This document shows, piece by piece, positions 25,001 through 37,029 of a DNA stretch of 64,000 nucleotides. Every line of letters begins with the position of its first letter. Position 1 is the first letter of the stretch. The DNA is from Pegea sp. RAD2-039 (Eukaryota; Chordata; Thaliacea; Salpida; Salpidae). The stretch lies in assembly GCA_034620365.1 (NCBI GenBank), contig JAQGEQ010000363.1:2418001-2482000 (forward strand), in the 5' to 3' direction. A program made the translations under genes and the position numbers. The notes under the pieces were generated by a model that did no database searches, was not told the DNA's origin, and saw only the letters and a program-made list of their open reading frames with translations.

Positions 25001-28000
25001 TGAAGCAGACCGCGATGAGTTTTGATGCTGAGATAGAAAGACCTTGGTTTCTTTTTAATGTCACTGCACGAGACCATGGGGTCCCTTCGCTATCAGCAAG
25101 CACTCTAGTCAACGTGAGTTGGTTTATTTCTACAAATTTAGACAATTATTGATCGTTGTCATGGTCGTTTGTTGCCTAGCATCCAAATAATTTGATTAAA
25201 AATTAATTTGTTTGAGAGTTTGAAATATAAATAATTTCTTATTTGGGGAATTCCCTTCGGATTTTTAAATAGTTTTTAAAAAGTTCAAAACCACAAGTGG
25301 GAAATTTTCGATTAATCGCGTTGATGACATCACAGATTAGCGTGAGTGACGTCAACGACAACCGGCCAGTCTTTGAAAGAAGTACTTATGAGTTTTCGTG
25401 CAAAGAAAACGTCGAGAAGGGATACGTCATCGGCCACGTCACAGCAAGCGATGATGACGTGAACAAATGGACCAATGGTCGAGTCCGGTACAGCATCGAC
25501 AAATGTGGCGGGGCCAGTCCGTGTCCATTTGATGTGGACCAGGAAAGTGGTCAGATCACATTTAATGGACGCTCAGAACAAATTGATCGAGAAGCGCGAC
25601 AACTTCAACCAATTAGAGTCGCGATTCGCGCTGCTGATCAGGGGACTCCGTCTATGGATTCGATCGCGGACGCTCTGATAACAGTTGTTGACGTCAACGA
25701 CAACGCACCTGTGGTTGATTACCCGGATGTCAAACGCGATATTGTCTACGTCATCGAACGTCGTAACGGCGAGTTGCTGGTCGAGGACGCAAGGACAGGA
25801 AAGATTTGGCCCAGTACCAGCCTCCCGGTCCGCATCGCAACCATTCGCGCTCATGATCGCGATCAAGACGTCACACTCAAGTATCGACTCGTCGACGGCG
25901 ATGACGTCAGATTATTTGATGTCAATTCGAACAATGGTGACGTCACACTGAACGTGAAATCAATCGACGAATTAGATGACGTCATCGAATCAGGCGCTTG
26001 TTACGTCATTGCGATCGAAATTGGTGATCAGGGAATTCCCCCGTTGAGCAGCATTGCACATGTGAGTGGTTGTCAACTTCAAGATCGGTTGTCATGACAA
26101 CCGACAAATTATTTGCAACAGTTGAATGTTTACTTCACGACCGCTAAATCGAAGCCCCTCAACATGACGTCATCGATGGAACGATGTCGTCAGTCGCCTT
26201 TCTACCCGCCACCTGGTGGTGACGATGGAGATACAGCTTCGACAGCTCAGTTCTCGCGTGTGACAATTCTCATCATCGTCTTCTCACTTCTTCTACTACT
26301 ACTTGTACTCATCATGGTAACGGTTGTCATAGTGACGACGATATGCTAGTGATGACGTCATTTCAGGTTTACATGATTTTTAAATATCGATGCCGCTCGA
26401 AGCAGAAAACGCGAACTTACGCGTGTAATGACGGAGGTACCTCAGTGTACCCAGGATCCCAATCTCAGGGCTTCCTCGCTGATGCTGGTGAGTGACGTCA
26501 TCACTCGTCGATTGCAAATGTTGATATTTTGTTTGTTTTTAGACCGTCACAGCCGTGCGGAGGATTACTACGATCAAAAGGTTTGTGTCTAGGGGATTTC
26601 CCGCATTTGAAATTAGTCGGTGTGTGTCGTCATCACTTGCAAGGAAGCACCGTTCTTCCGGCAGTGATTCGTCATGATGACGTCACAACAGCTGTTTCGA
26701 ACAGCTGACAATTAGTATGCTTCGTTACTTGGCAACCACGAAATCAGTTTTTGTAAAAATGATGAATTATAAGTTGGTTTGTTGTCAGGATGGATTGATG
26801 AGGGCGACATCTGGTGGCGGAAGCTCAAATGGAAGCGTAAGGGACAGTGGGACTGGTGATAGCGTCCCAATGGAGCTAAAAGGCGCGATGTTGAATCGCG
26901 GGAACCCTACAGCCAATCATCAACTTAATTATCAGCAACCTTCTCATGTCTATTTACCACCACAAGATGGCGAATATATCGGTGAGTAAAAGTTGCTGTA
27001 AAGGGATCTTATAGTCGTGATGACGTCACGATCGCTGCAGTCAGCAAATTTTTAATTTCGCTCTACAGCTGGAAGCAATTTTTTTTTCTTAATTTTTTTT
27101 ATGAATTATTCATCGATGACGTCACGACCCTCTGTTTCGGTTGACTGATTTTGAAATCACCTGAAATTGCTGACGATTAAATTTCCACAGATAAACGGCA
27201 ACTGTTGTCCTCTGCGCCTCGCGAACATATGACGTCACGCTGTACGCAAGAGTGCCAGATATCTGGTCACGGCGATCAATGCTGGATGCCGGATTCGCTT
27301 CAACGCGCCCCGTCGCGAATGAGCGCGTTTCAACTAACTGAAGGTTTGTTTTTAGTTTTAAGCGGAAATTTTCGTTTTTTTTTATTTTAGTTAATTATTT
27401 ACAATTTCAACTTAAAAAAAAGTAAAGAGTTTTAGAAGCGTTTGAAGCGGTTTCCATGACAACACTCATATAAAACTCCAAGTTGAACAAATATTTTCTC
27501 GCATAAATCTGTTCATCTAACTTTTATAAAATCTTCTTTTAAGTCCTCGCCGACGCCAACTAGCGGATAGATTTTATTTTTATTTGTTTAGGAGCTGATT
27601 ATGTTGATGGGACACATCCTGGTACAAATTGGCCACAAGGGGGCTACAACTACCCGTCCCACACTTACCAGAACCCATCTGACCTGGTGGATCCTCAAAT
27701 AAGGTAAGAAGATAATTTTTATCGAAAATTATTTTTTTCGTTTTCTTTTTCTGCTGACTTTTATGGAAATTAGAGTAAGTTCGATTACAAACATCAACAA
27801 ATCGAAAACTTTACCTAAACAAGCGTAAGTATCGACCAATGACGTCACTACATCGCGCTTCATTTGCATATTTTGCAGATATACCCCTTACTACTACGAT
27901 CCAGTGAGTAATTTTGAACAACAACCTCACTACCGAAGTTCACCAGTCAGTCATCTTTACCAACATCCACTGACGTCACGGAATCCCAGCTATACGTCAC

Positions 28001-28473
28001 AACGAAGTCTTTACGCACAATCGCCAGCTCCTTCAAGTCACGTGAGATACGTTCAGGGCAAAGCTTACGTCAACATCCAGGGAAGTGGTTACCATGGTGA
28101 CGAACTGCATAGCAACGTATCTAGTACCAGTAGTGGTAATTACAAAAGGCTTTTGAAACCACATCAGCAAGTCTACGCGCCCTATGACGAAATGATGACG
28201 CCATACACCGAGACGATTTACTATCAGCAGCCAGAAGCAGCTTATGATGAAGACTTTACTGCTGCTAACTTGATAATGAGCCCTAATGCGGCTTCTGCAA
28301 CCGTTGCTACGGACGACGATAAACAATCGGAAACGCGAAGTTTCCACGAGAAGACGGCTACGTCATCATCGACTTCTGGTGAAGAAAAACTAGAAGATGA
28401 CAAATTAAGCACGATACGAGAAGAAATAGACGCTGAAGAAGTAATCGCCGGTATTGATGGTCTGTTATTGTGA
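22089..28473 (+). CDS. Delta-1-type protocadherin, seven cadherin repeats
   Basis: Single-pass homophilic adhesion receptor. Exons: 22089-22412, 23317-24254, 24648-25113, 25336-26061, 26122-26316, 26367-26487, 26543-26580, 26789-26981, 27191-27343, 27592-27703, 27879-28473. All phases match and give 1286 aa. A signal peptide (MYMTSLCWILVVIFAI, then STSA) is followed by seven cadherin repeats, counted from linkers such as DVNDNAP, DVNDNKP, NVNDEAP, DINDNPP and DVNDNRP, with LDRE calcium motifs. The transmembrane helix (VTILIIVFSLLLLLLVLIM, about 865-888) crosses an exon junction. Exon 9 encodes CTQECQISGHGDQCWMP (about 1018-1034), like the conserved cytoplasmic CM motifs of delta-1 protocadherins (PCDH1/7/9/11). 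Seven repeats also fit delta-1 rather than delta-2. I did not find the RRVTF phosphatase motif. Polyadenylation signal near 28729. Confidence 0.87.
22419..22891. repeat. 11-bp minisatellite, 43 copies
   Basis: The unit CTTCTTCTGAT repeats without visible change over 473 bases, exactly 43 units, starting six bases after the exon 1 donor of the protocadherin gene. The plus strand is pyrimidine-rich. Since 11 is not a multiple of 3, the reverse strand is open in all frames with an 11-residue peptide repeat, which is an artefact of the repeat. Confidence 0.97.
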
Positions 28474-28734
28474 TTGGTTGCCATGACAATGCTGCCCCCC
28501 CTCCCCTATGCATCGCAACGGGGCTCACAAGTGACGATCACAGCGTTTGTGACGTCATCGATGTAGCCGAATGTTGTTCTATTTTTTTTATTTTTTTGTT
28601 TTCTTTTTCGATTTTTATTTTGCATATTTTATTAGCCATTTATTTGCAATTGTCACGTGATCTGTTCACTCGACTCTATGACGTCATCGCAGTTAAACAG
28701 ATCGTCTTGGCTTACTGAAATAACTCGAAATAAA

Positions 28735-31599
28735 AATCTGAAAATTGGTTAGCTTTTTCGTTCAAAATTTTTTTTTTGGGAAAAAGTTTAAAATAAAATC
28801 ATTTTTATAAATTTTGTTTTTATATTTTGGTCAGAAAAATGAAATTTTAGTTTTTTTAGCCAAACCCTTTTTTAATAATCATAATTTGTTGAATTTGTAA
28901 ATATTTTTATGTAAATTACCTTCTTAGTTTATAAAGATTAAATTCAAATCATAAAAAATTTCAAAAAATATTTTTAAATCTCATTAAAACCTAATTAGTT
29001 GTGTTCAAAATATATTTAAATTACTTTAAATCAAAAATAAACAACTAAGAAGAAATTATTAAATTAAACTTTTATTTTAATTTTTATGTTTGATTGTTGA
29101 TTGATTAGTCAACTAAATCTCGTCTAGTTTGATTCAAACTTTGGCTTGAGGTTTTAGTTTGGCTGAATAAAGCAAAATTATCAGTTCTACAAAAATCATT
29201 ATTATCAGAAATTAGCAAACTGTTCTTCTGCTAATAAAACCGATCCAAAAAAAGACAAAAATCTTATGTTGTGGTCAAACTACTGGTGGTAGGCACTGAA
29301 GATTCGTCTAATTGGTTATTTGTATGTTTCTAAGAAAACCTTTTTTAAAATTCCAAACAATTTGTAAAATTTACGTTTTAGTAGCATTTAGTTTTATACA
29401 ATTTTTATTTATTTTAATTTATTTCTAAAAGAAATTTATTGTGTTCTCTAATTTATTTTAACTATTCTAAAAGCACATATACATTTGAAAGAAAAGTTTA
29501 CAAAGAACTTTAAAACTTTTATAATTTGTTTACTTTTCCATTTTTTTTTTCTCAAACATTTTTTCTGCATATAAATGTAATAATTTGATTCTGAAATCAG
29601 TTATTTTTCTTCAAATTACTGAAAATTGTTTTTACCAATTACCTTAAAATCAATATTCGATTAATTAAAAACAGTATTGGGTAAAATGTGCCTTTTTTTT
29701 AACTGAATCTTTAAATACTGAAGTAAGTTTATTTTAGCTAAATAAATTGTTATCTTGTGATACTTTAAAGACTAAGTTAAGAAATTTAGGTCTATTCAAA
29801 ACCTCTGTGTAAATTTTAATGAACAAAAAGCTGATGATTCAGTTTTTGAGGTTAATAAAAGTTCCTTAGTTTCAAATTATTAAAAATAACTTTCTGAAAT
29901 ATGATAGAATTTATAATTTCATTTTGGAAAAGATTATTTTAATTTTAAAAGAATTTTCTAAGGGATGTTTTTATTTTTTACAAACTTGCTCAATAAAGAT
30001 ATTAAAAAAAAAGTTTTTTTTTTAATTCTTGTTTTATAGTTTAATCGTTTTAAGATTGAAATATGATTTCTTATGATTTTTTTAAAGCTTATTTATTTAA
30101 GATGAAAGGTAAGAAATAACATTTTCTCACAACCTTTAATCACCTTATAAAAGAAGAAAATCTGTTTAAGATTTTCACTCAATTAACTGCCAATAAAAAA
30201 ATAAACTTTTTTAAACTTTTATTTTCCATTCAATAATCTCTTCAAATTTTACCATCTGTTTATTTAATAAAGTTTGTAATAAAAAGAAAAATTATAAAAA
30301 TTGAAGCATCTCAAAAGCAACAAAAGTTGTTAAAATATTTTCAAAAAGATCTTTATTTAGAATATCATAAAATATTTCACTTAATTTATATTTTTCTAAA
30401 CTCGTTTAGACTTTGAGAACTATTCATATTAAAGTTTGTATTTTTTTATTATTAACTTTTAAATATAAAATTTCAACTTAAAAACTAAACCAAAACCAAA
30501 TTACTGATTTATGATAATCTGTTTTTAATTTATTTTTTAAGCTTTGAGTTAAATAAGCAAAATAAATGGATTCTGTTAAAAGGTACTACTATATGATTAG
30601 TATAATCGAATTTAAAATTCATTTTTTAAATGTTTAAAACCATCTGTCTATTTTCATCATGTATTACCAATTATATTTCTATTGATTAAATAAAGAATAA
30701 TTTTTATGCTTACTCAAAAAAAAAACTTAGGTTTTGATGTTGTAGTTAAAGTAGAATAAATTTTGCTGAAACAGCTTTTTACTGTACCAACGCTATTAGT
30801 TTTGCTTTTTGTTTTTATTTGTTTGAAAGATAACAAGCATTTTAAAATTTGATAATAATCTATACGATTCAAAATTTAGTCTTCAATTATTTACAAAGTA
30901 ACAAATTTAATTTAGTAAACTTATATTGATTTCCAAATTTGATATACTTTCTGTTAGTATTGATTTCATTGAAAATTGAACTAAATTTGAAAAAAAAGTT
31001 TTAGTTTATATTTTGGAATTTGATAAAAGTTAATAATTTTTGTGAAATATATAAGAAAATCCAATTTTAGTTATAAAAACAAATATGAATTTATGTTTTT
31101 TTTCAACAAATAGTTTATTTAGATTTCTTAAAAGAATTTCGTCAGCATGTTTTCTGAGTTTTATTTCGATCTTGAATATTTTCTTTATAGGAAGAAAAAG
31201 CAGTGAACTATTTAACAAGGAGTTCTTTATCATCTATTTTTCAGTAAAATTTTCAAATAAAAAAATATTTAGGTGAAAAACTGAATATTATAAATTTTTG
31301 TGGTAACCTAAAATACGCCTTAAATAATATCGAAAATATTTTGAAATATTTTTCTACCTTAGTCAATACTAATTATGTTATTTTAACCAAATAATTAATC
31401 TATGAAATAATATCTAAGCCAAATTAAAAGAATCAATATTATTACAAGCATTACAAAAGAGTAGGTTGAGATCCAGATAAAAATTTAAAAAATAAATAAA
31501 ATTTGTTTCTATTTGAATAAGTTTCAGGTTATAGGTTCTATTTGAATAAGTGCTTATAAGTTGTGATAAAGTTATTTCTAGGAAGTGAATTGTTTATTA
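28735..31599. other. AT-rich intergenic sequence
   Basis: No gene or recognisable repeat is supported. Marks a sharp drop in GC after the protocadherin gene. Confidence 0.55.
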
Positions 31600-31709
31600 T
31601 ATATATATTATATTTTGTGGCTGGTGACAGTAAAAATCTTTTATAAATCTTTGGTGGATACACATTTATTAACCTTGTATACTTTGGTGGGAGTTACTAA
31701 AAATCTATC

Positions 31710-32705
31710 ATGGAAACTATGGTAGATACAAATGACAGGACCTTGCGGTCAAAAGCTCCAAAAGACCCAAGCAAACCAAGTTCTTCAAAACAAGCTTGCA
31801 ATGGCAATTGCCAAGCTTGTAACAAAACTTGCTCTGGTAAAGATCTGGCAATAGATTGCATCAAATGCCTCTCTAGGTTTCACCTCACTTGTAGTGATGT
31901 GAATAAAAAATTATATGATATATTTGAAAATAATAAAATGCAGCAAGTGGGATTTTGTTGGTCCTGCATTAAATGTAGATCTATGGACAAAACAACTACC
32001 TCGTCCAACACTAACAAAAGCCTATTGTCTGACATCAGCAACACCATATCCACTGAATTGACCAAATTAAAATCTGAAATCGGCAACGATGTTGCCAAAA
32101 TCAATGAAAAGATTTCTATCTTATCCAAATCTATGGATGAACTGGAGGCCTCCACAAAGAAGCCTCTCACGTGGGCCTCAGTTGTTGGTAATTCTGGATC
32201 CGAAAAGGGTACTAGCGTGGTGCAACTTCTTGCCAAGAAGGTTACTGACACGCACAAGAAACTTACTCTGGACCGGGAGGATAGAGAAAACAATGTCATC
32301 ATCTTTGGTGTCCCTGAGACTGATAAAGACGATGACATCAAGACTTTTAATCAAATGTGCATTCAAGGCCTTGGTGCTGTGGACACTCCAAAAGTTTCAA
32401 TGACCAGACTCGGGGCAAAAAGATCAAATCATAAAAGACCGTTAAAAGTTTCCTTTCAGGAAAGATGGGACAAACGTAAGTTTCTTGCTAAGCTGTATAA
32501 ACTTAAGCAGGACGAAAAATTCCAGGGCATCAGAGTAGCACATGATATGTGTGAAGACGATCGCGTAGAAAATAAGCGTCTTCTAAAAGAGGCGTACAGC
32601 CGAAATCAGAAAGAGCAACCAACTGATTTCAAATACAAAGTTCGAGGTCCACCATGGGCTTTACAGATTGTGAAGGTCTTTTCAAAAAACGGAAGTGCAA
32701 AATAA
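31710..32705 (+). CDS. Retrotransposon ORF1 protein with PHD-like zinc finger
   Basis: 331 aa. After a short basic Ser/Lys N-terminus, residues about 30-90 have Cys/His spacing of a PHD-type finger (CQACNKTC, CIKCLSRFHLTC, CWSCIKC). A heptad-like region with TELTKLKSEIGNDVAK and KISILSKSMDELE suggests a coiled coil. The C-terminal half (ENNVIIFGVPETDKDD to the end) resembles the RNA-binding and C-terminal domains of LINE ORF1 proteins. It presumably binds element RNA in the ribonucleoprotein. Its last 52 bases overlap ORF2 in another frame, so ORF2 probably needs reinitiation or a similar mechanism. Confidence 0.85.
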   Translation: METMVDTNDRTLRSKAPKDPSKPSSSKQACNGNCQACNKTCSGKDLAIDCIKCLSRFHLTCSDVNKKLYDIFENNKMQQVGFCWSCIKCRSMDKTTTSSNTNKSLLSDISNTISTELTKLKSEIGNDVAKINEKISILSKSMDELEASTKKPLTWASVVGNSGSEKGTSVVQLLAKKVTDTHKKLTLDREDRENNVIIFGVPETDKDDDIKTFNQMCIQGLGAVDTPKVSMTRLGAKRSNHKRPLKVSFQERWDKRKFLAKLYKLKQDEKFQGIRVAHDMCEDDRVENKRLLKEAYSRNQKEQPTDFKYKVRGPPWALQIVKVFSKNGSAK

Positions 32706-35701
32706 CCACTGGACCCACATCACCCTTATTCAACCTCTCTTCGCACAAAATTATTAATACTATGCTTCCAGCCCAAGATAACAGTACACAGAAGACTACC
32801 ACCAAATCTTACAAGTGTCAAAAAGACAATTTTTCTTTTATATTAGGTATGCTTTTCAACGCACGGTCAATTGTCAACAAAATTTTCGAATTGAAAGCTC
32901 TTTTGCTTTCTCAAGATTTTACATTTGTTTTCATTACCGAAACTTGGTTGAAACCCTTTTATCCTGACTCCTTTCTGGATGACAGTGATCTTTTTCGTGC
33001 TTTGCGCTGTGATAGACTGTTTGATAGAGGCGGCGGTGTTTGTGTAATCTATAAAACATCACTGGCACCCATGATTTCAAGAATTAAGATAGATACCATT
33101 GATTGCCCAGGATTTGAGATTATTGCTTTCAATTTTCATTACTCAAAGTCTAAGTTTTCCCGCTTTATATGTACCTACCTACCACCGTCTAAAGTTAACG
33201 ATGAGGTTACTATTAAGGCCTTATTGAAGGTTCTGAAAAGCCTTGTTTGTCCTGAGATGTATATTCTCGGGGATTTTAATTTTAGTAGAATTGATTGGAA
33301 TAACCCAAATTTAGCATTCAATGGAAAAATGTTTAATTTGAATGGAGACAAAACTAATTTAGCCAATCTGAGTCATGTCTTTGTAAACTTCCTTGATGCC
33401 AATAATCTATCTCAGATGGTTACTTTTCCAACCCAAGTTAGTGGTAATACTTTGGATCTTCTCATCACGTCAAAACCTGATAACGTTATCTACGTTGATC
33501 AAAATGAACCTTTTGCTCTGACATGCGATCACAACATGATTGAATTCAAGCTCCAACAAACTTTTTCTACGAACGTTAAAACTCCAAGCATACGGAACTT
33601 TTATCGTGGAAATTATAACAGTATAAACAAGTTTTTATCAGGTGTTGACTGGATTTCTGTTTTCAACTCTACCGAAGACATCAATGATATCTACTCAAGG
33701 TTTACTAACATTGTTAATGAGTCAATTAAAAAGTTCATACCTTTATATAGAGTCAACAAAAAACCACACTTGCCAAGATATTTAAGGAATTTACAGCATT
33801 TGAAAAACCTCTTATACAAACAAACTAAAGCAGATCCTTCCATCAAACCTCTATACAAAGATCTTTGTCTAGTCTACAAGAAATCAGTTTATAGCCTCTA
33901 TTTAGGAAAAGAAAGTGCAATCTTATCTTCACCTAGCAAGAAAACGTTTTTTGGCTTCATTAATCACAAGCTTAAGGCGAGATCTCATCTACCTCCCTTG
34001 CTTGATAACGCCAATCAGCTGGTGATGGAACCAAAGAATAAAGCTGAATTGCTAAACAAACAATTTGAAAAGGTTTTTATAACCGATGATGGCAATACTC
34101 CTACTATTTCCTACTCCAATATCCTTTCAAATATCTCTGAGATGGTAGATCTAGACATAACAGTTGATATAGTATCTAAGGCTATTTCTTCTCTAAAATC
34201 AACAGTTTCCAACACCCCAGATCAAATCCCAGCTTTGTTTTTAAGAAAAAGTACTTCTTCTTTAGCGCTACCCTTATCGCTACTCTTTAACATGACTCTT
34301 AAGCGGGGAAGACTTCCACAAATTTGGAAGAATGCTATTATTACTCCAATTTATAAGAAAGGTCCCAGAAACACTGCACTTAACTACAGACCAGTTTCGC
34401 TGACTTCGGTTATCTGCAGAACTCAAGAACATATCATTCACAACCATATAACTAGCCATTTGACGGAGCATCATCTAATATCTGATGCCCAGCATGGCTT
34501 TGTTAAGCAAAGATCTTCTTTGACTCAACATCTCACTTTTTTCAATGAGCTTACAGCTCATTACGAAAGTAATACTCCATGTGACATCATATACCTTGAT
34601 TTTGCTAAAGCGTTTGATTCTGTTCCACACAACAAGCTCATTACTGTATTGAAAAACATAAAAATCAGCAACTCTATCTTAAAATGGATTGAAGATTTCT
34701 TATCAGGTAGAACCCAACGAACCCGTGTAGAAAGATCTTTATCTACTCCTAGTAAAGTCACCAGCGGCGTTCCTCAAGGTTCCGTCCTGGGTCCACTTCT
34801 CTTTTTGATTTTCATTGAAGACCTCATCAGAAGACTAATAACAGTAGACAATGTCAGTGTGTTTGTGTATGCAGATGACATCAAGCTATTATCTGGTTCT
34901 CACTCAAAACTCCAAACTGCACTAAACATTGTAGAAAACTGGTCTGCGAATTGGCAACTTAAAATCCAGCCAACAAAGTCTGAAGTTATAACATTCTCCC
35001 GTAAGCCAGCGGCCAACTTCAGCAACCAATACTACATCAATGGATCCATTCTTGAACGAGTATCCTCAGTCATAGACCTCGGCATTACTCTGACATCTGA
35101 CTTCAAATGGCACAGTTATGTTTCCAGAATCTTTGGAAAATCTATCAAGCTTGTCCACCTCATCATAAAGACTTTTAATTCTAAAGATCCATGGTTTTTC
35201 GTCAACCTTTTCAAACTGTACATACGCCCTATTCTTGAATACAATATCAGTGCATGGATGCCATATCAAGTTGGTGATATCAGAAAAATCGAATCTGTTC
35301 AGGCAACATTTACGAGATTGGTTTGCAGGAAACTTAATATCAAATACGGGAGTTATAACCATCGTCTCAGCTTCTTCAATCTAGATTCTTTGGAAATCCG
35401 AAGAATCAAATACGACCTTATTCTGATTTTTAAAATTATTCACAACCTAATTGATCTTCAGTTTGATGACTTTTTCTCCATTAGTCCCTCCCTCAAGTTA
35501 TATCAACTTAGAAGACATAAATTACATCTTAATAAGCCCACTCCACCAGCTACGTTAACCAGATTAAGTTTTTTCTCATACCGCATAATCAGTACATGGA
35601 ACAATCTGCCATCAGAGATTGTCATGTCAAAATCACTTATGCTGTTCAAGAAAAAGCTGAATTGTTATAATATCGCCAACATTGCCATTTCTAAACTGTG
35701 A
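32654..35701 (+). CDS. Retrotransposon ORF2: AP endonuclease and reverse transcriptase
   Basis: 1015 aa, target-primed reverse transcription enzyme. The N-terminal apurinic/apyrimidinic-type endonuclease shows LFNARSIVNK, the catalytic Glu in FITETWL, the GDFN motif near residue 205, and CDHN before IEF, in place of the usual SDH. The reverse transcriptase core shows NYRPVSLTSV, QHGFVKQRSS, YLDFAKAFDSVPH, SGVPQGSVLGPLLF (about 702) and the active-site YADD near 740. The C-terminal part matches CR1/Jockey thumb-region style (KWHSYVSRIFGKS, LYIRPILEYNISAW). No frameshift or stop. No RNase H domain is apparent. Assignment to CR1 rather than another Jockey-superfamily clade would need a tree. Confidence 0.93.
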   Translation: MGFTDCEGLFKKRKCKITTGPTSPLFNLSSHKIINTMLPAQDNSTQKTTTKSYKCQKDNFSFILGMLFNARSIVNKIFELKALLLSQDFTFVFITETWLKPFYPDSFLDDSDLFRALRCDRLFDRGGGVCVIYKTSLAPMISRIKIDTIDCPGFEIIAFNFHYSKSKFSRFICTYLPPSKVNDEVTIKALLKVLKSLVCPEMYILGDFNFSRIDWNNPNLAFNGKMFNLNGDKTNLANLSHVFVNFLDANNLSQMVTFPTQVSGNTLDLLITSKPDNVIYVDQNEPFALTCDHNMIEFKLQQTFSTNVKTPSIRNFYRGNYNSINKFLSGVDWISVFNSTEDINDIYSRFTNIVNESIKKFIPLYRVNKKPHLPRYLRNLQHLKNLLYKQTKADPSIKPLYKDLCLVYKKSVYSLYLGKESAILSSPSKKTFFGFINHKLKARSHLPPLLDNANQLVMEPKNKAELLNKQFEKVFITDDGNTPTISYSNILSNISEMVDLDITVDIVSKAISSLKSTVSNTPDQIPALFLRKSTSSLALPLSLLFNMTLKRGRLPQIWKNAIITPIYKKGPRNTALNYRPVSLTSVICRTQEHIIHNHITSHLTEHHLISDAQHGFVKQRSSLTQHLTFFNELTAHYESNTPCDIIYLDFAKAFDSVPHNKLITVLKNIKISNSILKWIEDFLSGRTQRTRVERSLSTPSKVTSGVPQGSVLGPLLFLIFIEDLIRRLITVDNVSVFVYADDIKLLSGSHSKLQTALNIVENWSANWQLKIQPTKSEVITFSRKPAANFSNQYYINGSILERVSSVIDLGITLTSDFKWHSYVSRIFGKSIKLVHLIIKTFNSKDPWFFVNLFKLYIRPILEYNISAWMPYQVGDIRKIESVQATFTRLVCRKLNIKYGSYNHRLSFFNLDSLEIRRIKYDLILIFKIIHNLIDLQFDDFFSISPSLKLYQLRRHKLHLNKPTPPATLTRLSFFSYRIISTWNNLPSEIVMSKSLMLFKKKLNCYNIANIAISKL

Positions 35702-35789
35702 ATTTTTCTCTTTTACAATACTATGATTCTGTGCAGTTCTTCATTGTCATATGCTTTTTCGTTTACACGTCAAATAGATCTAATTTGTG

Positions 35790-35868
35790 AGAATGTGTGT
35801 TAGCGAGAGGTGCTCTTTTTAGGCACCCTCCTTCACATTTATTGTAATAAATAAATAAATAAATAAAA
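35790..35868 (+). other. Retrotransposon 3' end hairpin and microsatellite tail
   Basis: GAGGTGC and GCACCCTC arms around a TCTTTTTAG loop (about 35808-35832) form a short hairpin, followed by the AATA-type tail. The same arrangement appears in the two reverse-oriented fragments near 39937 and 45800, suggesting a recognition structure for the reverse transcriptase. Confidence 0.55.
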
Positions 35869-37029
35869 ATTAAAAGGAATTTAAAATAAATTTTGAAAAA
35901 TATATTGTTTTTGTTGTGATATTTCTTAAATGAAACATTTTTAGAAAAACCTAAAAAAAAAGAAAGAAAAAGATGCGTTTTCATTTAATTTGAAAATAAA
36001 TAAAAAACTTAATTCAATACAACCTAAAATATAAACTCAAAATACTAATTTTAAAATGAATTAATTTTAAAAAGTAAGTCGCAAATGACATCTAAAAACA
36101 AAAAGTAAAAACATTTTATATGTTTAAATATACTATAATTAAAAATAAAAGTTTTTAAACTACAAAAAAAACTCGAATGGAGTCAGAAAAACCTGTAAAA
36201 GCAAATTTTTGCTGGTAGATTAACCAGAATTTACAAATGAGTATCTAATATGCACTTCCTTTCGATATCTATAAACTTCATCAATATAATCTTCTAAATG
36301 AAGTAATCAGCTAACAAATCATAATCAGAAATTTAACATAATTTACTTTAAAGTTTTAAAATAGTACTTAGGCCTTCTAAATTTTTTAGAACAAAATCGA
36401 AGGTTGAATCTTTCCCTCAATGAAAAATATTTATTTCTGGAATACAGGAACCCACAACTTACATAGTTTTTATTAGCATGCCATGAAAATAAATTAATAA
36501 TAAAGAAGTCCTAATCTTATTAAATTATCAATAGCAATTGCAAGACAACTAATTACAAGTTTTGAACTGTAATGTCGTAAGCAGTAATTGGCAAAAATGA
36601 TGTCAAATAAGATATTTTCCAAACATCTTAGCAAAACTACAGAATTCTAAAGACATAATCTAAGAGCGAGGTATTATTTGGTTATAGCTCTTCCATTTAT
36701 CAAAACATGTGCTTCAGATATAGATGGGATTTAACTTTTCTGTATCAAGAACTTCCACCAAAACCATTTAGTTATGACATAACCAATAATGAAATCATAG
36801 ATAAAAATCATTAGCTCTAAATGAAGAGATCATCAACTAGTTAAGATCATTCGTATGAAGATCTGCAGTTAAAAATCATCTCGATACCTAAACTACGATC
36901 TGATGTTACATAAAACACTAGAGGGAGGTAGAGGTACAAACTTGGATTAATTATCAGTCAGTTAATACTCAATCTTTCAATCTGATATTTATTAAAGATC
37001 ATATTTTATTACGAAATAAAAACAATCAT

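Larger units (their letters stand above)
31600..35868 (+). mobile_element. Apparently intact non-LTR retrotransposon, CR1/Jockey superfamily
   Basis: Two long overlapping ORFs, a short 3' UTR with a hairpin and a terminal (AATA)n-type microsatellite (35847-35868) define a LINE. ORF1 has a PHD-like zinc finger; ORF2 has AP endonuclease and reverse transcriptase. Both are open, so the copy may be competent or recently inserted. The 5' boundary is uncertain, somewhere between about 31560 and 31700; target-site duplications could not be identified in the AT-rich flanks. A 5'-truncated copy lies at 39937-41215 and a short 3' fragment at 45800-45880, both in reverse orientation. Confidence 0.9.

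Noticed and set aside
23463..25866. Reverse-strand ORFs of 60-97 codons opposite the protocadherin exons
   Set aside because: They are antisense shadows of well-supported cadherin exons.
31085..31276. Overlapping 63-67-codon ORFs on both strands before the retrotransposon
   Set aside because: Low-complexity Phe/Lys-rich frames in AT-rich DNA, without support.
31880..35362. Reverse-strand ORFs within the retrotransposon
   Set aside because: They are antisense to ORF1 and ORF2, which carry the diagnostic motifs.
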